Part shown: positions 1 through 10,354 of the stretch, in pieces
Layout: the number at the start of each line of letters is the position of its first letter
Position numbering within the stretch: the first letter of the stretch is position 1
Origin: an uncultured Pelagibacteraceae bacterium
GTDB taxonomy: Bacteria > Pseudomonadota > Alphaproteobacteria > Pelagibacterales > Pelagibacteraceae
DNA length: 64,000 nucleotides
Assembly (NCBI GenBank): GCA_902591535.1
Contig: CACJBA010000004.1
Coordinates: 1-64,000, forward strand
Direction of reading: 5' to 3'
Position numbers and translations under genes: made by a program
Notes under the pieces: model-generated
Told to the model about the DNA's origin: nothing
The model's input: only the letters and a program-made list of their open reading frames with translations
Databases searched by the model: none

Positions 1-1
1 A

Positions 2-1075
2 TCTTTTGAATTAGCCACAAGAATTTCAAAACATACCCCAGGTAATCTAAATAGAATGTTTTATACTATTTGTGGTTCTACTGCTGTCGAAACTGCAATT
101 AAAATTGCTATCGCTTATCATAGAGCAAGAGGAGACAGTCAAAGATTCAGATTTGTTGGTAGGGAAAGAGGTTATCATGGAATGAATATTGGCGCTACTT
201 CAGTTGGCGGCATGGTTAATAATGTTAAGACTTTTGCAAGTGTATTAATGCCAGGTGTAGTTCACATGAGACATACACATTTACCAGAACATAAATTTAT
301 TAGTGGTCAACCAGAAACAGGAGTTGAGCTAGCAGAAGATTTAGAGAGAATTTGTACGAACTTTGGAGCGGAAAATATTGCAGCATGTATCGTTGAGCCA
401 ATTGCTGGATCAACGGGAACATTAGTTCCTCCAAAGGGATACTTACAAAGATTAAGAGAAATTTGTGATAAACACGGAATACTTTTAATTTTTGACGAAG
501 TGATAACAGGTTGGGGAAGAACAGGTTCTCCGTTTGCATCACAAGAGTATGGTGTGACACCAGATATGATGACTATGGCAAAAGCTACTACAAATGGCAT
601 AAGCCCACTTGGAGTTGTTGCTTGTAAAGAAGAAATTTATGATGCAATTGCTCAAAATGCACCTAAAGGGACAATAGAATTATTTCATGGATATACTTAT
701 TCAGGTATACCAATATCTGTAGCTGCAGGTTTAGCTGTACAAGATATAATTGAAAAAGATGATATTTTTAATAGAGCTAAAAATTTAGCACCCTATTTCC
801 AAGAAGGTTTAATGTCGTTAAAAGACATTGATGTTGTTGATAACATTAGAGGATACGGAATGATGGGTGGAATTGATATGGTGATGGATAAAAAACCAGG
901 TGCTGCAGGATTTACATGTTTTAAACATTGTTATGAAGCTGGAGTAAATTTCAAAGCTACAGGTGATTGTTTAATTATTGCGCCGATGTTTATTTGTGAA
1001 AAAAAACATATTGATGAAATAATAGACAAACTTAGAACTGGAATTACTAATTATTCAAAAAGTAAAAAGAATTGA
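2..1075 (+). CDS. Omega-amino acid/beta-alanine(or taurine)-pyruvate aminotransferase, class III PLP; 5' end truncated by the window
   Basis: Frame is open from base 2 (SFELATRISKHTPGNLNRMFYT...); motifs GRERGYHG, VEPIAGSTG, LLIFDEVITGWGR, ELFHGYTYSG are typical of omega-amino acid-pyruvate transaminases. Confidence 0.85.
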   Translation, partial: SFELATRISKHTPGNLNRMFYTICGSTAVETAIKIAIAYHRARGDSQRFRFVGRERGYHGMNIGATSVGGMVNNVKTFASVLMPGVVHMRHTHLPEHKFISGQPETGVELAEDLERICTNFGAENIAACIVEPIAGSTGTLVPPKGYLQRLREICDKHGILLIFDEVITGWGRTGSPFASQEYGVTPDMMTMAKATTNGISPLGVVACKEEIYDAIAQNAPKGTIELFHGYTYSGIPISVAAGLAVQDIIEKDDIFNRAKNLAPYFQEGLMSLKDIDVVDNIRGYGMMGGIDMVMDKKPGAAGFTCFKHCYEAGVNFKATGDCLIIAPMFICEKKHIDEIIDKLRTGITNYSKSKKN

Positions 1076-1084
1076 TTTTCGTTT

Positions 1085-2203
1085 ATGAAAATTGGAGTTC
1101 CAAAAGAGATAAAACCACAAGAGAATAGAATTGGTTTAACACCTGATAGTGTAAAAACTTTAGTTTCTGAAGGCCATGAGGTTCTAGTTGAAAATAACGG
1201 AGGTTATGAGGCTGGTTTTGAGAATAATCAATATTTAAAAGCTGGAGCAAAAATTGCCAATAATGCGGCAGACATTTTTAATGATGCTGAAATAATTGTT
1301 AAAGTTAAAGAGCCTCAAAAAGTTGAGGTTGATATGATAAGAGAAAATCAAATTATTTATACTTATCTTCACTTAGCTGCTGCAAAAGAATTAACAGAAG
1401 GATTAATAAAGTCTAAAAGTATAAATATTGCTTATGAGACAGTTACTGATGACAATGGAAGATTACCTTTGCTTGCTCCAATGAGCGCTGTTGCCGGCAG
1501 AATGTCCGTTCAAGCTGGCGCACATTGTCTAGAAAAAAATCAAAGAGGAAGGGGTTTACTTTTAGGGGGTGCACCAGGAGTAACAGGTGGAACTGTGGTT
1601 ATATTGGGTGGAGGCGTTGTTGGGGAGAATGCTGCTGTCATTGCAACAGGTATGCAGGCTAAAGTTCATATCATAGACAAGTCTGAAGCAAGATTAAATC
1701 AATTAGTTGAAATGTTTGGAGATAAAATAATTCCTGAACAAAGTGACAATACAGATTTAAATATATTAGTTTCAGAAGCTGATTTATTAGTTGGTGGTGT
1801 ATTAATTCCAGGTGCAGAGGCACCAAAATTGGTAACTAAAGATATGATTAAATTAATGAAAAGAGGCTCTGTTATAGTTGATGTTGCGATAGATCAAGGA
1901 GGATGTGTAGAGACAAGTAAACCTACAACGCATAGCAATCCAACTTATATTGTTGATAATGTAGTTCATTACTGCGTTGCTAATATGCCCGGAGGAGTAC
2001 CAAGAACATCTACCTTGGCGCTAAATAATGCAACTTTACCTTTTTTGGTTAAACTTGCTAATAAAGGTTATCAAAAAGCACTTAGTGAAGATAAAAATTT
2101 TTTGTCAGGGTTAAATGTTCATAAAGGGCAAGTAACCTATAAGGCGGTTGCTGAAGTTTTTGGTCATGATTTTGTAGAGCCTGAAAAAGCAATTTTCAAT
2201 TAA
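1085..2203 (+). CDS. ald: Alanine dehydrogenase
   Basis: MKIGVPKEIKPQENRIGLTP N-terminus; VVILGGGVVGENAA Rossmann motif; GGVPRTSTLALNNATLP. Confidence 0.95.
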   Translation: MKIGVPKEIKPQENRIGLTPDSVKTLVSEGHEVLVENNGGYEAGFENNQYLKAGAKIANNAADIFNDAEIIVKVKEPQKVEVDMIRENQIIYTYLHLAAAKELTEGLIKSKSINIAYETVTDDNGRLPLLAPMSAVAGRMSVQAGAHCLEKNQRGRGLLLGGAPGVTGGTVVILGGGVVGENAAVIATGMQAKVHIIDKSEARLNQLVEMFGDKIIPEQSDNTDLNILVSEADLLVGGVLIPGAEAPKLVTKDMIKLMKRGSVIVDVAIDQGGCVETSKPTTHSNPTYIVDNVVHYCVANMPGGVPRTSTLALNNATLPFLVKLANKGYQKALSEDKNFLSGLNVHKGQVTYKAVAEVFGHDFVEPEKAIFN

Positions 2204-2210
2204 AGGTTTT

Positions 2211-3182
2211 TCATAATTTTCTTTCCCAAATTATTGCGCTTTTAATAATTTTATTAATATCGTTATATTTAGGTTTCCATTTTAACATTTTTTTAAATTT
2301 TTTTGTGTTTGAATATATTTGAGCAATGTCACCAAGGCGTCTTTCCATAAAATTAATTTTGAGTTTTTTGTTTATTTTTTTAAGTACATTTACAATTTGT
2401 AAAACCGAATATCCTCTTCCATAACCACAATTTAAAATAAATGATTTTTTATTACTATTAAGATAATCAAGACCTTTTATATGAATTTCTGCTAAGTCAC
2501 TAACATGTATATAATCTCGAATACATGTCCCGTCCTTAGTAGGATAATTATTTCCATAAATATTTATTTTTGGTTTTTTTCTTATTGATTGTATTGCAAT
2601 ATTTTTTACTAAATGGCCATGTGAAGTTTCTATTTCACCAATTTTTCCAGACGGACTAGCTCCAGCAACATTAAAATATCTAAATATACCAAAATTATAT
2701 TTTAATTTTTTAGAATATTTTTTAATTAATTCTTCGCCTTTTAATTTTGTATAAGCATAATATCCTCTCGGATTTAATTTTTTTTTCTCGTCGACATTTC
2801 CTCTTACATTTCCGTAAATAGAACAAGAAGAAGAAAAAATAAAATTTTTAACTTTTGTATTTTTACAAGATAAAATTAGGTTTTTGGTACCTATGATATT
2901 ATTTTTATAATATTTTTTTTTATTTTTTTCTGCCTCGCTAACGTTTAATGTTGCTGCTAGATGAATAATTGTATCGATTTTGTATTTATTTATGATTTTG
3001 TTAATTAATTTTCTATCATTGATATCTCCTTTAAAAAAAATAGATTTTTTATTTATTAAAATTTTATGACCAGTTGAAAGGTTATCTAAAATAAATACTC
3101 TGTTCGATTTTTTTTTAATCAGTAGTTCTGATACATGACTACCTATGTATCCAGCACCACCCGTGAGAAGAATATTATTCAT
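2211..3182 (-). CDS. galE: UDP-glucose 4-epimerase-like extended SDR
   Basis: TGGAGYIGSH, DNLSTGH, YYAYTK (YxxxK), RYFNVAGASP, GTCIRDYIHVSDLA. Confidence 0.85.
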   Translation of the reverse strand: MNNILLTGGAGYIGSHVSELLIKKKSNRVFILDNLSTGHKILINKKSIFFKGDINDRKLINKIINKYKIDTIIHLAATLNVSEAEKNKKKYYKNNIIGTKNLILSCKNTKVKNFIFSSSCSIYGNVRGNVDEKKKLNPRGYYAYTKLKGEELIKKYSKKLKYNFGIFRYFNVAGASPSGKIGEIETSHGHLVKNIAIQSIRKKPKINIYGNNYPTKDGTCIRDYIHVSDLAEIHIKGLDYLNSNKKSFILNCGYGRGYSVLQIVNVLKKINKKLKINFMERRLGDIAQIYSNTKKFKKMLKWKPKYNDINKIIKSAIIWERKL

Positions 3183-4113
3183 TAGAAACTAATTCATTTA
3201 TGATTAATTTTATTCCTGATTTAAGTGAAATTTTAGGCTGCCAATTTAAAGAATTTATTTTTGAGGAGTCTATTAGTTTTCGCATAGTACCATTTGGCTT
3301 TGTTTTATCATATTCAAATTTACCTTTGTAATTAGCTATATTAGAAATTAAAATAGCTAAATCTTTAATACTTATTTCTTTGCTGTACCCAACATTAATG
3401 AATTGATTTTTGTTACCACATGTTTCACGATATTTTTTTTTTGAAATACTCATTACTTTTAAACAAGCTTTTGCTAAATCATCAACATGTAGAAATTCTC
3501 TTTTAGCTTTTCCATTGCCCCAAATTCTAACTATCTTTTTATTTTTTTTTTTAGCAAATAAAATTTTTGTTATTAATGATGCCAAAACATGACTATTATG
3601 AATGTCATAATTGTCATTAGGCCCATATAAATTAGTAGGCATGACAGCTCTATAATCAGTATTATATTGATTATTAAAACTTTCACACATTTTAATTCCA
3701 GCAATTTTAGCAATTGCATAGGCTTCATTTGTTTTTTCAAGCTTTCCAGTCAATAATTTTTTTTCTTTAATTGGAGCTAAAGCATCTTTGGGATAAATAC
3801 AAGATGAACCAAGAAACAGTAATCTTTTTACTTTAGTTTTAAAAGCTGAAACAATACAGTTATTTTGAATTTGTAAATTTTCATAAATGAAATCAGCTGG
3901 AAATTTATAATTAGCCAAGATTCCACCAGCTCTTGCAGCACATATATATACTTGATCAAATTTATGTTTTTTAAAAAAATTGTATGTTTGATTGAAATTT
4001 AAAAGATTTATTTTATTTTTATCTACTATAATAATTTTATTATTTTTTGAAATAATTCTTAATATCGCTGATCCAACCATACCTTTATGGCCTGCAACAA
4101 AAATTTTCTTCAT
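3175..4113 (-). CDS. fcl: GDP-L-fucose synthase
   Basis: [43 protein letters not shown]; adjacent to gmd. Confidence 0.9.
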   Translation of the reverse strand: MKKIFVAGHKGMVGSAILRIISKNNKIIIVDKNKINLLNFNQTYNFFKKHKFDQVYICAARAGGILANYKFPADFIYENLQIQNNCIVSAFKTKVKRLLFLGSSCIYPKDALAPIKEKKLLTGKLEKTNEAYAIAKIAGIKMCESFNNQYNTDYRAVMPTNLYGPNDNYDIHNSHVLASLITKILFAKKKNKKIVRIWGNGKAKREFLHVDDLAKACLKVMSISKKKYRETCGNKNQFINVGYSKEISIKDLAILISNIANYKGKFEYDKTKPNGTMRKLIDSSKINSLNWQPKISLKSGIKLIINELVSNE

Positions 4114-5165
4114 TTATTTACGATAATAATTTTTTTTTGTTCATTAAAGTCACTATTTATCATTTCTTTTACCAATTGATTAAAAGTGATTTTTGGTTTC
4201 CATTTTAGAATTTTCTTTGCTTTAGAACAATCTCCTAAAAGATTATCAACTTCAGTTGGTCTAAAATATTTCTTTGCAACTTTAATAATTACTTTTCCAG
4301 TTACTCTATCTATTCCTTTTTCATTAAAACCTTTACCAACCCATTTTATATTTATTCCTAAATTTTTTGCAGCGGTATTAACAAATTCCCTAACACTAAA
4401 CTGTTTTCCTGTGGAAATAACAAAATCATCAGGTTTTTTTAGCTGCATCATTTTCCACATTGCCTCAGCGTAATCAGAAGCATGTCCCCAATCTCTTTTT
4501 GCATCCAAATTTCCTAATGTTAAATGTTTTTGTAAACCTAATTTAATTTTTGATAAACCTATTGTGATTTTTCTTGTAACAAATGTTTCTCCCCTTAAAG
4601 GTGACTCGTGATTAAAAAGAATACCATTACAAGCAAAGAAATTATATGCTTCTCTATAATTTACAATAATCCAGTAAGCATATAACTTTGCTATAGCATA
4701 AGGACTTCTAGGATAAAAAGGTGTTTTTTCGTTTTGAGGTGTTTCTCTAACTTTTCCATAAAGTTCTGAGGTAGAAGCTTGATAAATTTTTGTTTTATTA
4801 ATTAAATTTGCTGATTTTACAGCCTCAAGAAGTCTTAAAACTCCAATTGCATCTGAATTAGCTGTGTATTCTGGAATTTCAAATGAAACTTTAACATGGC
4901 TTTGTGCTGCTAAATTATAAATCTCATTTGGTTTAACTTTATTTAAAATACCAATCAAACTAGAGCTATCAGTCATATCACCATGATAAAGAGTAAAATC
5001 TTTATCATGTAAGTTTTTATTATTAAAAAATTCATCTATTCTTTGTGTATTAATCAAGGACGTTCTTCTTTTTATTCCATGAACTTGGTATCCTTTTTTA
5101 AGTAAAAATTTTGTAAGATAATATCCATCTTGACCTGTAATACCTGTAATAAGAGCCTTCTTCAT
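4110..5165 (-). CDS. gmd: GDP-mannose 4,6-dehydratase
   Basis: [49 protein letters not shown]. Confidence 0.95.
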   Translation of the reverse strand: MKKALITGITGQDGYYLTKFLLKKGYQVHGIKRRTSLINTQRIDEFFNNKNLHDKDFTLYHGDMTDSSSLIGILNKVKPNEIYNLAAQSHVKVSFEIPEYTANSDAIGVLRLLEAVKSANLINKTKIYQASTSELYGKVRETPQNEKTPFYPRSPYAIAKLYAYWIIVNYREAYNFFACNGILFNHESPLRGETFVTRKITIGLSKIKLGLQKHLTLGNLDAKRDWGHASDYAEAMWKMMQLKKPDDFVISTGKQFSVREFVNTAAKNLGINIKWVGKGFNEKGIDRVTGKVIIKVAKKYFRPTEVDNLLGDCSKAKKILKWKPKITFNQLVKEMINSDFNEQKKIIIVNK

Positions 5166-5254
5166 AATTTAATGTTTATATCAATTACAAATAAAAAAAC
5201 ATAAAAATTTAAAACGATATTTTAAAAAGAATTGTTTACTATTGTTGATGTGTT

Positions 5255-5286
5255 AAAAATTATTGAAAAATTATTGAAAAATTATG
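5255..5286. repeat. 11-bp direct tandem repeat (about 2.9 copies of AAAAATTATTG) ending at the downstream start codon
   Basis: Read directly: AAAAATTATTG AAAAATTATTG AAAAATTATG, the last ATG being the start of the DMGDH-like gene. Confidence 0.8.
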
Positions 5287-7731
5287 AAAAACTCTAACTT
5301 TCCGTCATCTGCTAAAGTTATAGTTATAGGAGGTGGTGTTATCGGCTGTTCTGTAGCTTATCATTTAACAAAATTTGGATTGAGTGATGTCGTTTTATTT
5401 GAAAGAGATCGATTAACATCAGGCACAACTTGGCATGCAGCAGGTTTAGTTAGTCAATTAGGTCCAACAGCTGCAGTTACAAAGATAAGAAAATATACAT
5501 TAGATTTATATAAAACATTAGAAGAAGAGGTTGATCATTCAGCTGGTCTAAGAATAAACGGAGCGCTATCTATAGCTCAAACAGAAGCAAGATGGCAGGA
5601 ACTAAAAAGACAAGCAACAACAGCCCAACTTTACGATATAGATATAAAAATTCTAGATAAAGAAGATATTAAAAAAAATTATCCAATTATGCATACAGAG
5701 GATTTAAAAGGTGGAGTTTTAATGCCGGGCGATGGTGCGGCAGATCCAAGTGGAGTTACCCATATGCTTGCAAAAGCCGCAAGGAAAGGAGGTGCGAAAA
5801 TTTTTGAACAATCACCAGTAGAAAATATTTTAACAAAAAATGGAAGAGTTCAAGGAGTAAAAGTTGCTGGTAAAATTATTGAATGTGAATATGTTGTTCT
5901 TGCGACAGGTATGTGGTCAAGGCAAATTGGTGAAAAAATTGGAGTAAGCATTCCATTGTATCCTGCTGAACATTTTTATGTAATTACAGAACCTATTGAA
6001 AATCTTTCAGCAACTTTACCTGTTATAAGAGATTTTGATAGCAGCACCTATTTTAAAGAAGATGCTGGAAAACTTTTGATTGGAATATTTGAGGGTAAAT
6101 CAATTCCTGCATTTAATAAAACAAATAAAGTTCCTGAAGATTTTTCATATGGAGAATTTCCAGAAAATTTTGAACATTTTGAGCCGTATTTAGAAAAATC
6201 TATGAAAAGATTTCCAATTTTAGAGACTATTGGAATAAGAAAATTTTTCGCTGGCCCAGAATCTTTTACACCAGATACTAATACTTTGTTAGGAGAAGTT
6301 CCTGAGATTAAAAATTTATTTGTAAGTTGTGGACTTAATAGCATTGGAATTGGAAGTGGAGGTGGAGTTGGAAAAATAACTGCAGAGTGGTTAATGACTG
6401 GACATATAAATGAAGATATTTTTAATTATGATATTAAAAGATTCCAAAAATTTCATTCTGATTTAGGTTTTATCAAAGATCGAATTACGGAGTCACTCGG
6501 AGATTTATATGGAATGCATTGGCCTTATAAACAACATAAAACATCAAGAAATGTAAAAAAATTACCTTACCATGACTCTTTAAAAAGTTTTGGTGCATGT
6601 TTTGGTGTTTCGGCTGGTTATGAGAGGCCTATGTGGTTTTCTTTGGATGGTGAAAAAGCTGAGTATGAATATAGTTATAATTATCAAAACTGGTATCCGT
6701 CTGTAGAATTTGAAACAAGCAACACTATAAAGAATGTAGGTTTATTTGATCTCACTCCTTTTTCAAAATTTGAATTAAACTCTGATAAAGCACATGAAGA
6801 ACTCCAAAAAATATGCACAGCTAATATAAAAAATGAAATTGGCAAATGTACTTATACACACATGTTAAACAATGATGGCGGTATAGAAACGGATTTAACT
6901 GTTGTTTGTCTTGATCATAATCATTTTAGAATAATAAGTTCAGCAGTAACAAGAGAAAGGGATAAATTCCATATAAACAAAAACTTATCAGACGGCTTAG
7001 AACTCAAAGATGTCACAGATGATTATTGTGTATTTGGAATATTTGGACCAAAAAGTAGATTATTAATGAATGAGTTAAGCAATGATGATTTTAGAAATGA
7101 GAATTTTAAATTTGGTACCTCAAAATTTATAGATATAGAAAATATAAAAATTTGGACTCAGCGTTTATCATATGTAGGGGAGTTGGGGTATGAACTTTAT
7201 GTTAAGACATCTGATGCAAAAAATATTTATGAAAAAATAATAGAAAAAGGAAAAAAATTTAATTTATCTAATTGTGGAATGCATGCTTTAGATACCATGA
7301 GAATGGAAAGTGGATTTTTACATTGGGGTCATGATATTTCGCCGGAAGAAAATCAATTTGAAGCAGGTCTCTCTTTTACTATCAGTAAAAAAAAGGATGT
7401 AAATTTTATTGGTAAAGAAGCTTTGGAAAAAATCAAAAAACAAAAGTTAATGAAAAGATTTGCTATGTTTGTTCTAAAGGAAAATAAGCCTGGTAAACCT
7501 TTGATACTTCATGATGAGCCAATTTATTTTGAGGATAAGATAATAGGTAGAACAACCTCAGGAAACTATTCTTTTAATTACAAAAAGAATCTAGCCTTTG
7601 GTTATGTAAATAACGAATATTCTGAAAATAATCTTCTTAATGGTAATCTTTATATTGAAATAGAAAAAAACAGGTATTCTGCAGAATTAATTCTTAAACC
7701 TTTGAAGCAAACTAATTTCAAAAATAATTAA
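5284..7731 (+). CDS. FAD-dependent dimethylglycine/sarcosine dehydrogenase-like protein with C-terminal GcvT-type folate-binding domain
   Basis: VIVIGGGVIGCSVAYHLTKFG; RDRLTSGTTWHAAGLVSQLG; C-terminal aminomethyltransferase-like YVGELGYELYV, ALDTMRMESGFLHWGHDISPEENQFEAGL. Confidence 0.88.
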   Translation: MKNSNFPSSAKVIVIGGGVIGCSVAYHLTKFGLSDVVLFERDRLTSGTTWHAAGLVSQLGPTAAVTKIRKYTLDLYKTLEEEVDHSAGLRINGALSIAQTEARWQELKRQATTAQLYDIDIKILDKEDIKKNYPIMHTEDLKGGVLMPGDGAADPSGVTHMLAKAARKGGAKIFEQSPVENILTKNGRVQGVKVAGKIIECEYVVLATGMWSRQIGEKIGVSIPLYPAEHFYVITEPIENLSATLPVIRDFDSSTYFKEDAGKLLIGIFEGKSIPAFNKTNKVPEDFSYGEFPENFEHFEPYLEKSMKRFPILETIGIRKFFAGPESFTPDTNTLLGEVPEIKNLFVSCGLNSIGIGSGGGVGKITAEWLMTGHINEDIFNYDIKRFQKFHSDLGFIKDRITESLGDLYGMHWPYKQHKTSRNVKKLPYHDSLKSFGACFGVSAGYERPMWFSLDGEKAEYEYSYNYQNWYPSVEFETSNTIKNVGLFDLTPFSKFELNSDKAHEELQKICTANIKNEIGKCTYTHMLNNDGGIETDLTVVCLDHNHFRIISSAVTRERDKFHINKNLSDGLELKDVTDDYCVFGIFGPKSRLLMNELSNDDFRNENFKFGTSKFIDIENIKIWTQRLSYVGELGYELYVKTSDAKNIYEKIIEKGKKFNLSNCGMHALDTMRMESGFLHWGHDISPEENQFEAGLSFTISKKKDVNFIGKEALEKIKKQKLMKRFAMFVLKENKPGKPLILHDEPIYFEDKIIGRTTSGNYSFNYKKNLAFGYVNNEYSENNLLNGNLYIEIEKNRYSAELILKPLKQTNFKNN

Positions 7732-7773
7732 TTTAAATTTGCTTTTATAGACAACTACTGTTTTAATAAGATT

Positions 7774-7983
7774 GTGAAAAAAAACGATCAAGATATTTCT
7801 TTACCTGAAAAAGATTTTGAGGATAAACAAAATTTTTATTCAGAAAATTATAAAACAACCAATGTTAACATTTTACTTAATAGAGTAAGACTAGATAAAA
7901 AAAAATCCTTTAGAAAAAAATTTCTTATATCTTTTTGTTTGTTATCAATTATTATTGCTTTAACTGGTTACTTTATAATTTAG
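7774..7983 (+). CDS. Small single-TM hypothetical protein (GTG start)
   Basis: 69-aa ORF with C-terminal hydrophobic segment FLISFCLLSIIIALTGYFII; fills the gap between flanking genes. Confidence 0.45.
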   Translation: MKKNDQDISLPEKDFEDKQNFYSENYKTTNVNILLNRVRLDKKKSFRKKFLISFCLLSIIIALTGYFII

Positions 7984-8062
7984 ATTTAAATTAGCAAAAG
8001 ATACCATATTAAAAGTTTATTGAAATAATACAAAATTATAATAAAAGTAGAATTTTAAATTA

Positions 8063-8139
8063 GGCGGGGTAGCTCAGTTGGTTAGAGCGCGGGACTCATA
8101 AGCCCGAGGTCAGTGGTTCGATCCCACTTCCCGCTACCA
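8063..8139 (+). tRNA. tRNA with CAT anticodon (elongator Met, or Ile2 if lysidinylated); CCA encoded
   Basis: 77-nt cloverleaf: acceptor GGCGGGG/TCCCGCT, D-arm GCTC-GAGC, anticodon loop CTCATAA, T-arm AGTGG-TTCGATC-CCACT, ACCA end. Confidence 0.95.
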
Positions 8140-8145
8140 AAAATT

Positions 8146-8661
8146 ATGAATGATATCTATATTACCTGGGATGATTATCACAAGAAGATAGAAAGTTTGG
8201 CAAAACAAATTTACAAAGATAATTGTAAATTTAATCAAATTATTTGTATTGCGAAAGGTGGATTAAGAGTTGGAGATGTTTTTAGTAGGCTTTTCAATGT
8301 TCCTTTAGCCATCTTATCTGTTGAGTCTTATCATGGTGATAGTGATGATATTAAAAATCAACAAGGTCAATTTACTTTTTCAAGAGACTTAGCAAAAACG
8401 ACTCCAAATCTAGGTTCACATGTTTTATTGGTTGATGATTTAGCTGACTCTGGGAAAACTTTAATTAAAAGTATTAAATGGTTAGAGCATTTTTATGGAT
8501 TTTATTTAGAAGAAAAAATAAAGACAGCTGTTATTTGGCATAAATCAACATCAAAATTTAAACCAGATTACTGCGTTAATTATTTAGAAGACTCACCTTG
8601 GATACATATGCCTTTTGAGAAATACGAAACAACAAATATTAAAGATTTTAAGTTTGAATAA
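8146..8661 (+). CDS. Purine phosphoribosyltransferase-like protein; ORF-track start at 8113 lies inside the tRNA, ATG at 8146 preferred
   Basis: IICIAKGGLRVGDVFSRL and PRPP loop VLLVDDLADSGKTL. Confidence 0.8.
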   Translation: MNDIYITWDDYHKKIESLAKQIYKDNCKFNQIICIAKGGLRVGDVFSRLFNVPLAILSVESYHGDSDDIKNQQGQFTFSRDLAKTTPNLGSHVLLVDDLADSGKTLIKSIKWLEHFYGFYLEEKIKTAVIWHKSTSKFKPDYCVNYLEDSPWIHMPFEKYETTNIKDFKFE

Positions 8662-8677
8662 TTTTTATTAAATTATT
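8657..8677. terminator. AT-only inverted repeat between convergent genes (possible bidirectional terminator)
   Basis: AATAATTT-TTATT-AAATTATT, 8-bp arms, spanning both stop regions. Confidence 0.35.
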
Positions 8678-9710
8678 ATTTAATTAAACTATCATTGAAT
8701 TGACTTGATACTCTTACAAAAGTTGTACATTTACTAAGTTGTTTTAATGATGGAGCACCTACGTATGTACAACTACTTCTTACACCTCCAAGAAGGTTTA
8801 AAATAGTATCATTAATTTTTCCTCTATACTTAACTCTCACTTTTCTGCCTTCGCTGCTTCTATAAGAGGACAGGCCACCATAGTGCTTTTTATTGGCAAC
8901 TTCAGAACTTGAACCATAGAATTCAATAAATTTATTTCCATTAATTTTTACTACTTTGCCTTTGCCTTCATCATGTCCTGCAAGCATTCCTCCTAACATT
9001 ACAAAATCCGCACCACCTCCAAAAGCCTTAGCGACGTCACCGGGACATGTACACCCACCGTCTGCAATTACGTGTGCGCCAAGTCCATGAGCAGCGTCAG
9101 CGCATTCTATAACCGCACTGAGTTGAGGATAGCCAACACCTGTTTGAATTCTTGTTGTACAAACACTTCCAGGGCCAATACCAACTTTAACAATGTCAGC
9201 ACCGCTTAGAACTAATTCCTGTGTCATATCAGCAGTTACAACATTTCCTGCAATTATTGTTTTTGTTGGATATTTGTCTCTAACGGATTTTACAAAGTTG
9301 GTAAAATGTTCTGAGTAGCCGTTAGCCACATCTATACATATAAATTTAAAAAAACTAAATTCCTTTAAAACTTTATCTAAATTATCAAAATCTTCTTTTT
9401 TGATACCAACACTTAAAGCAATATTTGAATACATTTTTTTTATATTTTTATTTTGTTTAATTTTTTTCACATCATGTTGTTTAGTTAAACAAGTTATCAT
9501 GCCGTGTTCATTTAATTTTTCAGCAATACTAAGTTCTCCAACACCATCCATATTAGCTGCCATAATGGGAATACCTGACCATTCATTTTTACTATATTTG
9601 AATCTGTATGTTCTTAATAAATTTACGTCTTTACGGCTTTTAAGCGTTGATCTTTTAGGTCTAAATAAGACATCTGAATAATCTAGTTTTAGCTCTTCTT
9701 CAATTCTCAT
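8676..9710 (-). CDS. guaC: GMP reductase / IMPDH-family protein
   Basis: [82 protein letters not shown]. Confidence 0.85.
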   Translation of the reverse strand: MRIEEELKLDYSDVLFRPKRSTLKSRKDVNLLRTYRFKYSKNEWSGIPIMAANMDGVGELSIAEKLNEHGMITCLTKQHDVKKIKQNKNIKKMYSNIALSVGIKKEDFDNLDKVLKEFSFFKFICIDVANGYSEHFTNFVKSVRDKYPTKTIIAGNVVTADMTQELVLSGADIVKVGIGPGSVCTTRIQTGVGYPQLSAVIECADAAHGLGAHVIADGGCTCPGDVAKAFGGGADFVMLGGMLAGHDEGKGKVVKINGNKFIEFYGSSSEVANKKHYGGLSSYRSSEGRKVRVKYRGKINDTILNLLGGVRSSCTYVGAPSLKQLSKCTTFVRVSSQFNDSLIK

Positions 9711-9785
9711 TAATTCAGTAAGTTATAGGCATCATAATTAATTTCAAATCAATATCTTGCCTGTGGATAAGTTTTTTGAGCAGAT

Positions 9786-10313
9786 CTAATGTCCTGGAAA
9801 ATCAATTAGATTCTCAACTTTATAATTTTTTTTGATTAAATTATCTGATCCTCCAAGGTCAAATAGGTTTATTACAAAGACAAATGCCGCAACTTTCCCT
9901 TTTGAAATTTCAACTAATTTTGCAGCTGCTTCAGCAGTGCCTCCTGTAGCGATCAGATCATCAATAATAAGAATGTTGTCTTTTTCATTAATAGAGTCTT
10001 TATGCACCTCTATCGTGGCTGTTCCGTATTCTAACTCAAAATCAACTGAATGAACATCAGCAGGAAGTTTGTTTTTTTTTCTAAGCATAATAAATGGTTT
10101 TTTTAACAAATAAGAAACTGCTGATGCAAAAACAAATCCTCTAGATTCTATCGCCGCTATTTTAGTAAAGTTATATTTTTTTGATCTTTCAATAATTTGA
10201 TTAATACATTCTATAAATGCATTTTCATTTTTAATTAAAGTTGTAATATCCCTGAATAAAATACCTTTTTTTGGATAGTCTGGAATTGATCTGATAAAAT
10301 CTTTTAAGTTCAT
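9786..10313 (-). CDS. apt: Adenine phosphoribosyltransferase
   Basis: SIPDYPKKGILFRDITTL; ESRGFVFASAVSYLL; ILIIDDLIATGGTAEAA. Confidence 0.95.
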   Translation of the reverse strand: MNLKDFIRSIPDYPKKGILFRDITTLIKNENAFIECINQIIERSKKYNFTKIAAIESRGFVFASAVSYLLKKPFIMLRKKNKLPADVHSVDFELEYGTATIEVHKDSINEKDNILIIDDLIATGGTAEAAAKLVEISKGKVAAFVFVINLFDLGGSDNLIKKNYKVENLIDFPGH

Positions 10314-10354
10314 AATAGTTAAATATAAAAGTATAAATAAATATATTTTAAATT

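Noticed and set aside
300-600. Antisense ORFs 300-560 and 307-600 opposite the aminotransferase
   Set aside because: Shadow ORFs on the reverse strand of a clear conserved CDS; no family motifs.
2211-2950. Poly-T/poly-A runs in galE as phase-variable tracts or frameshift sites
   Set aside because: Long homopolymers are common throughout this AT-rich window and the ORFs are intact; no evidence of phase variation.
8113-8145. GTG start at 8113 for the PRTase
   Set aside because: It lies inside the tRNA T-arm; ATG at 8146 is a better start.
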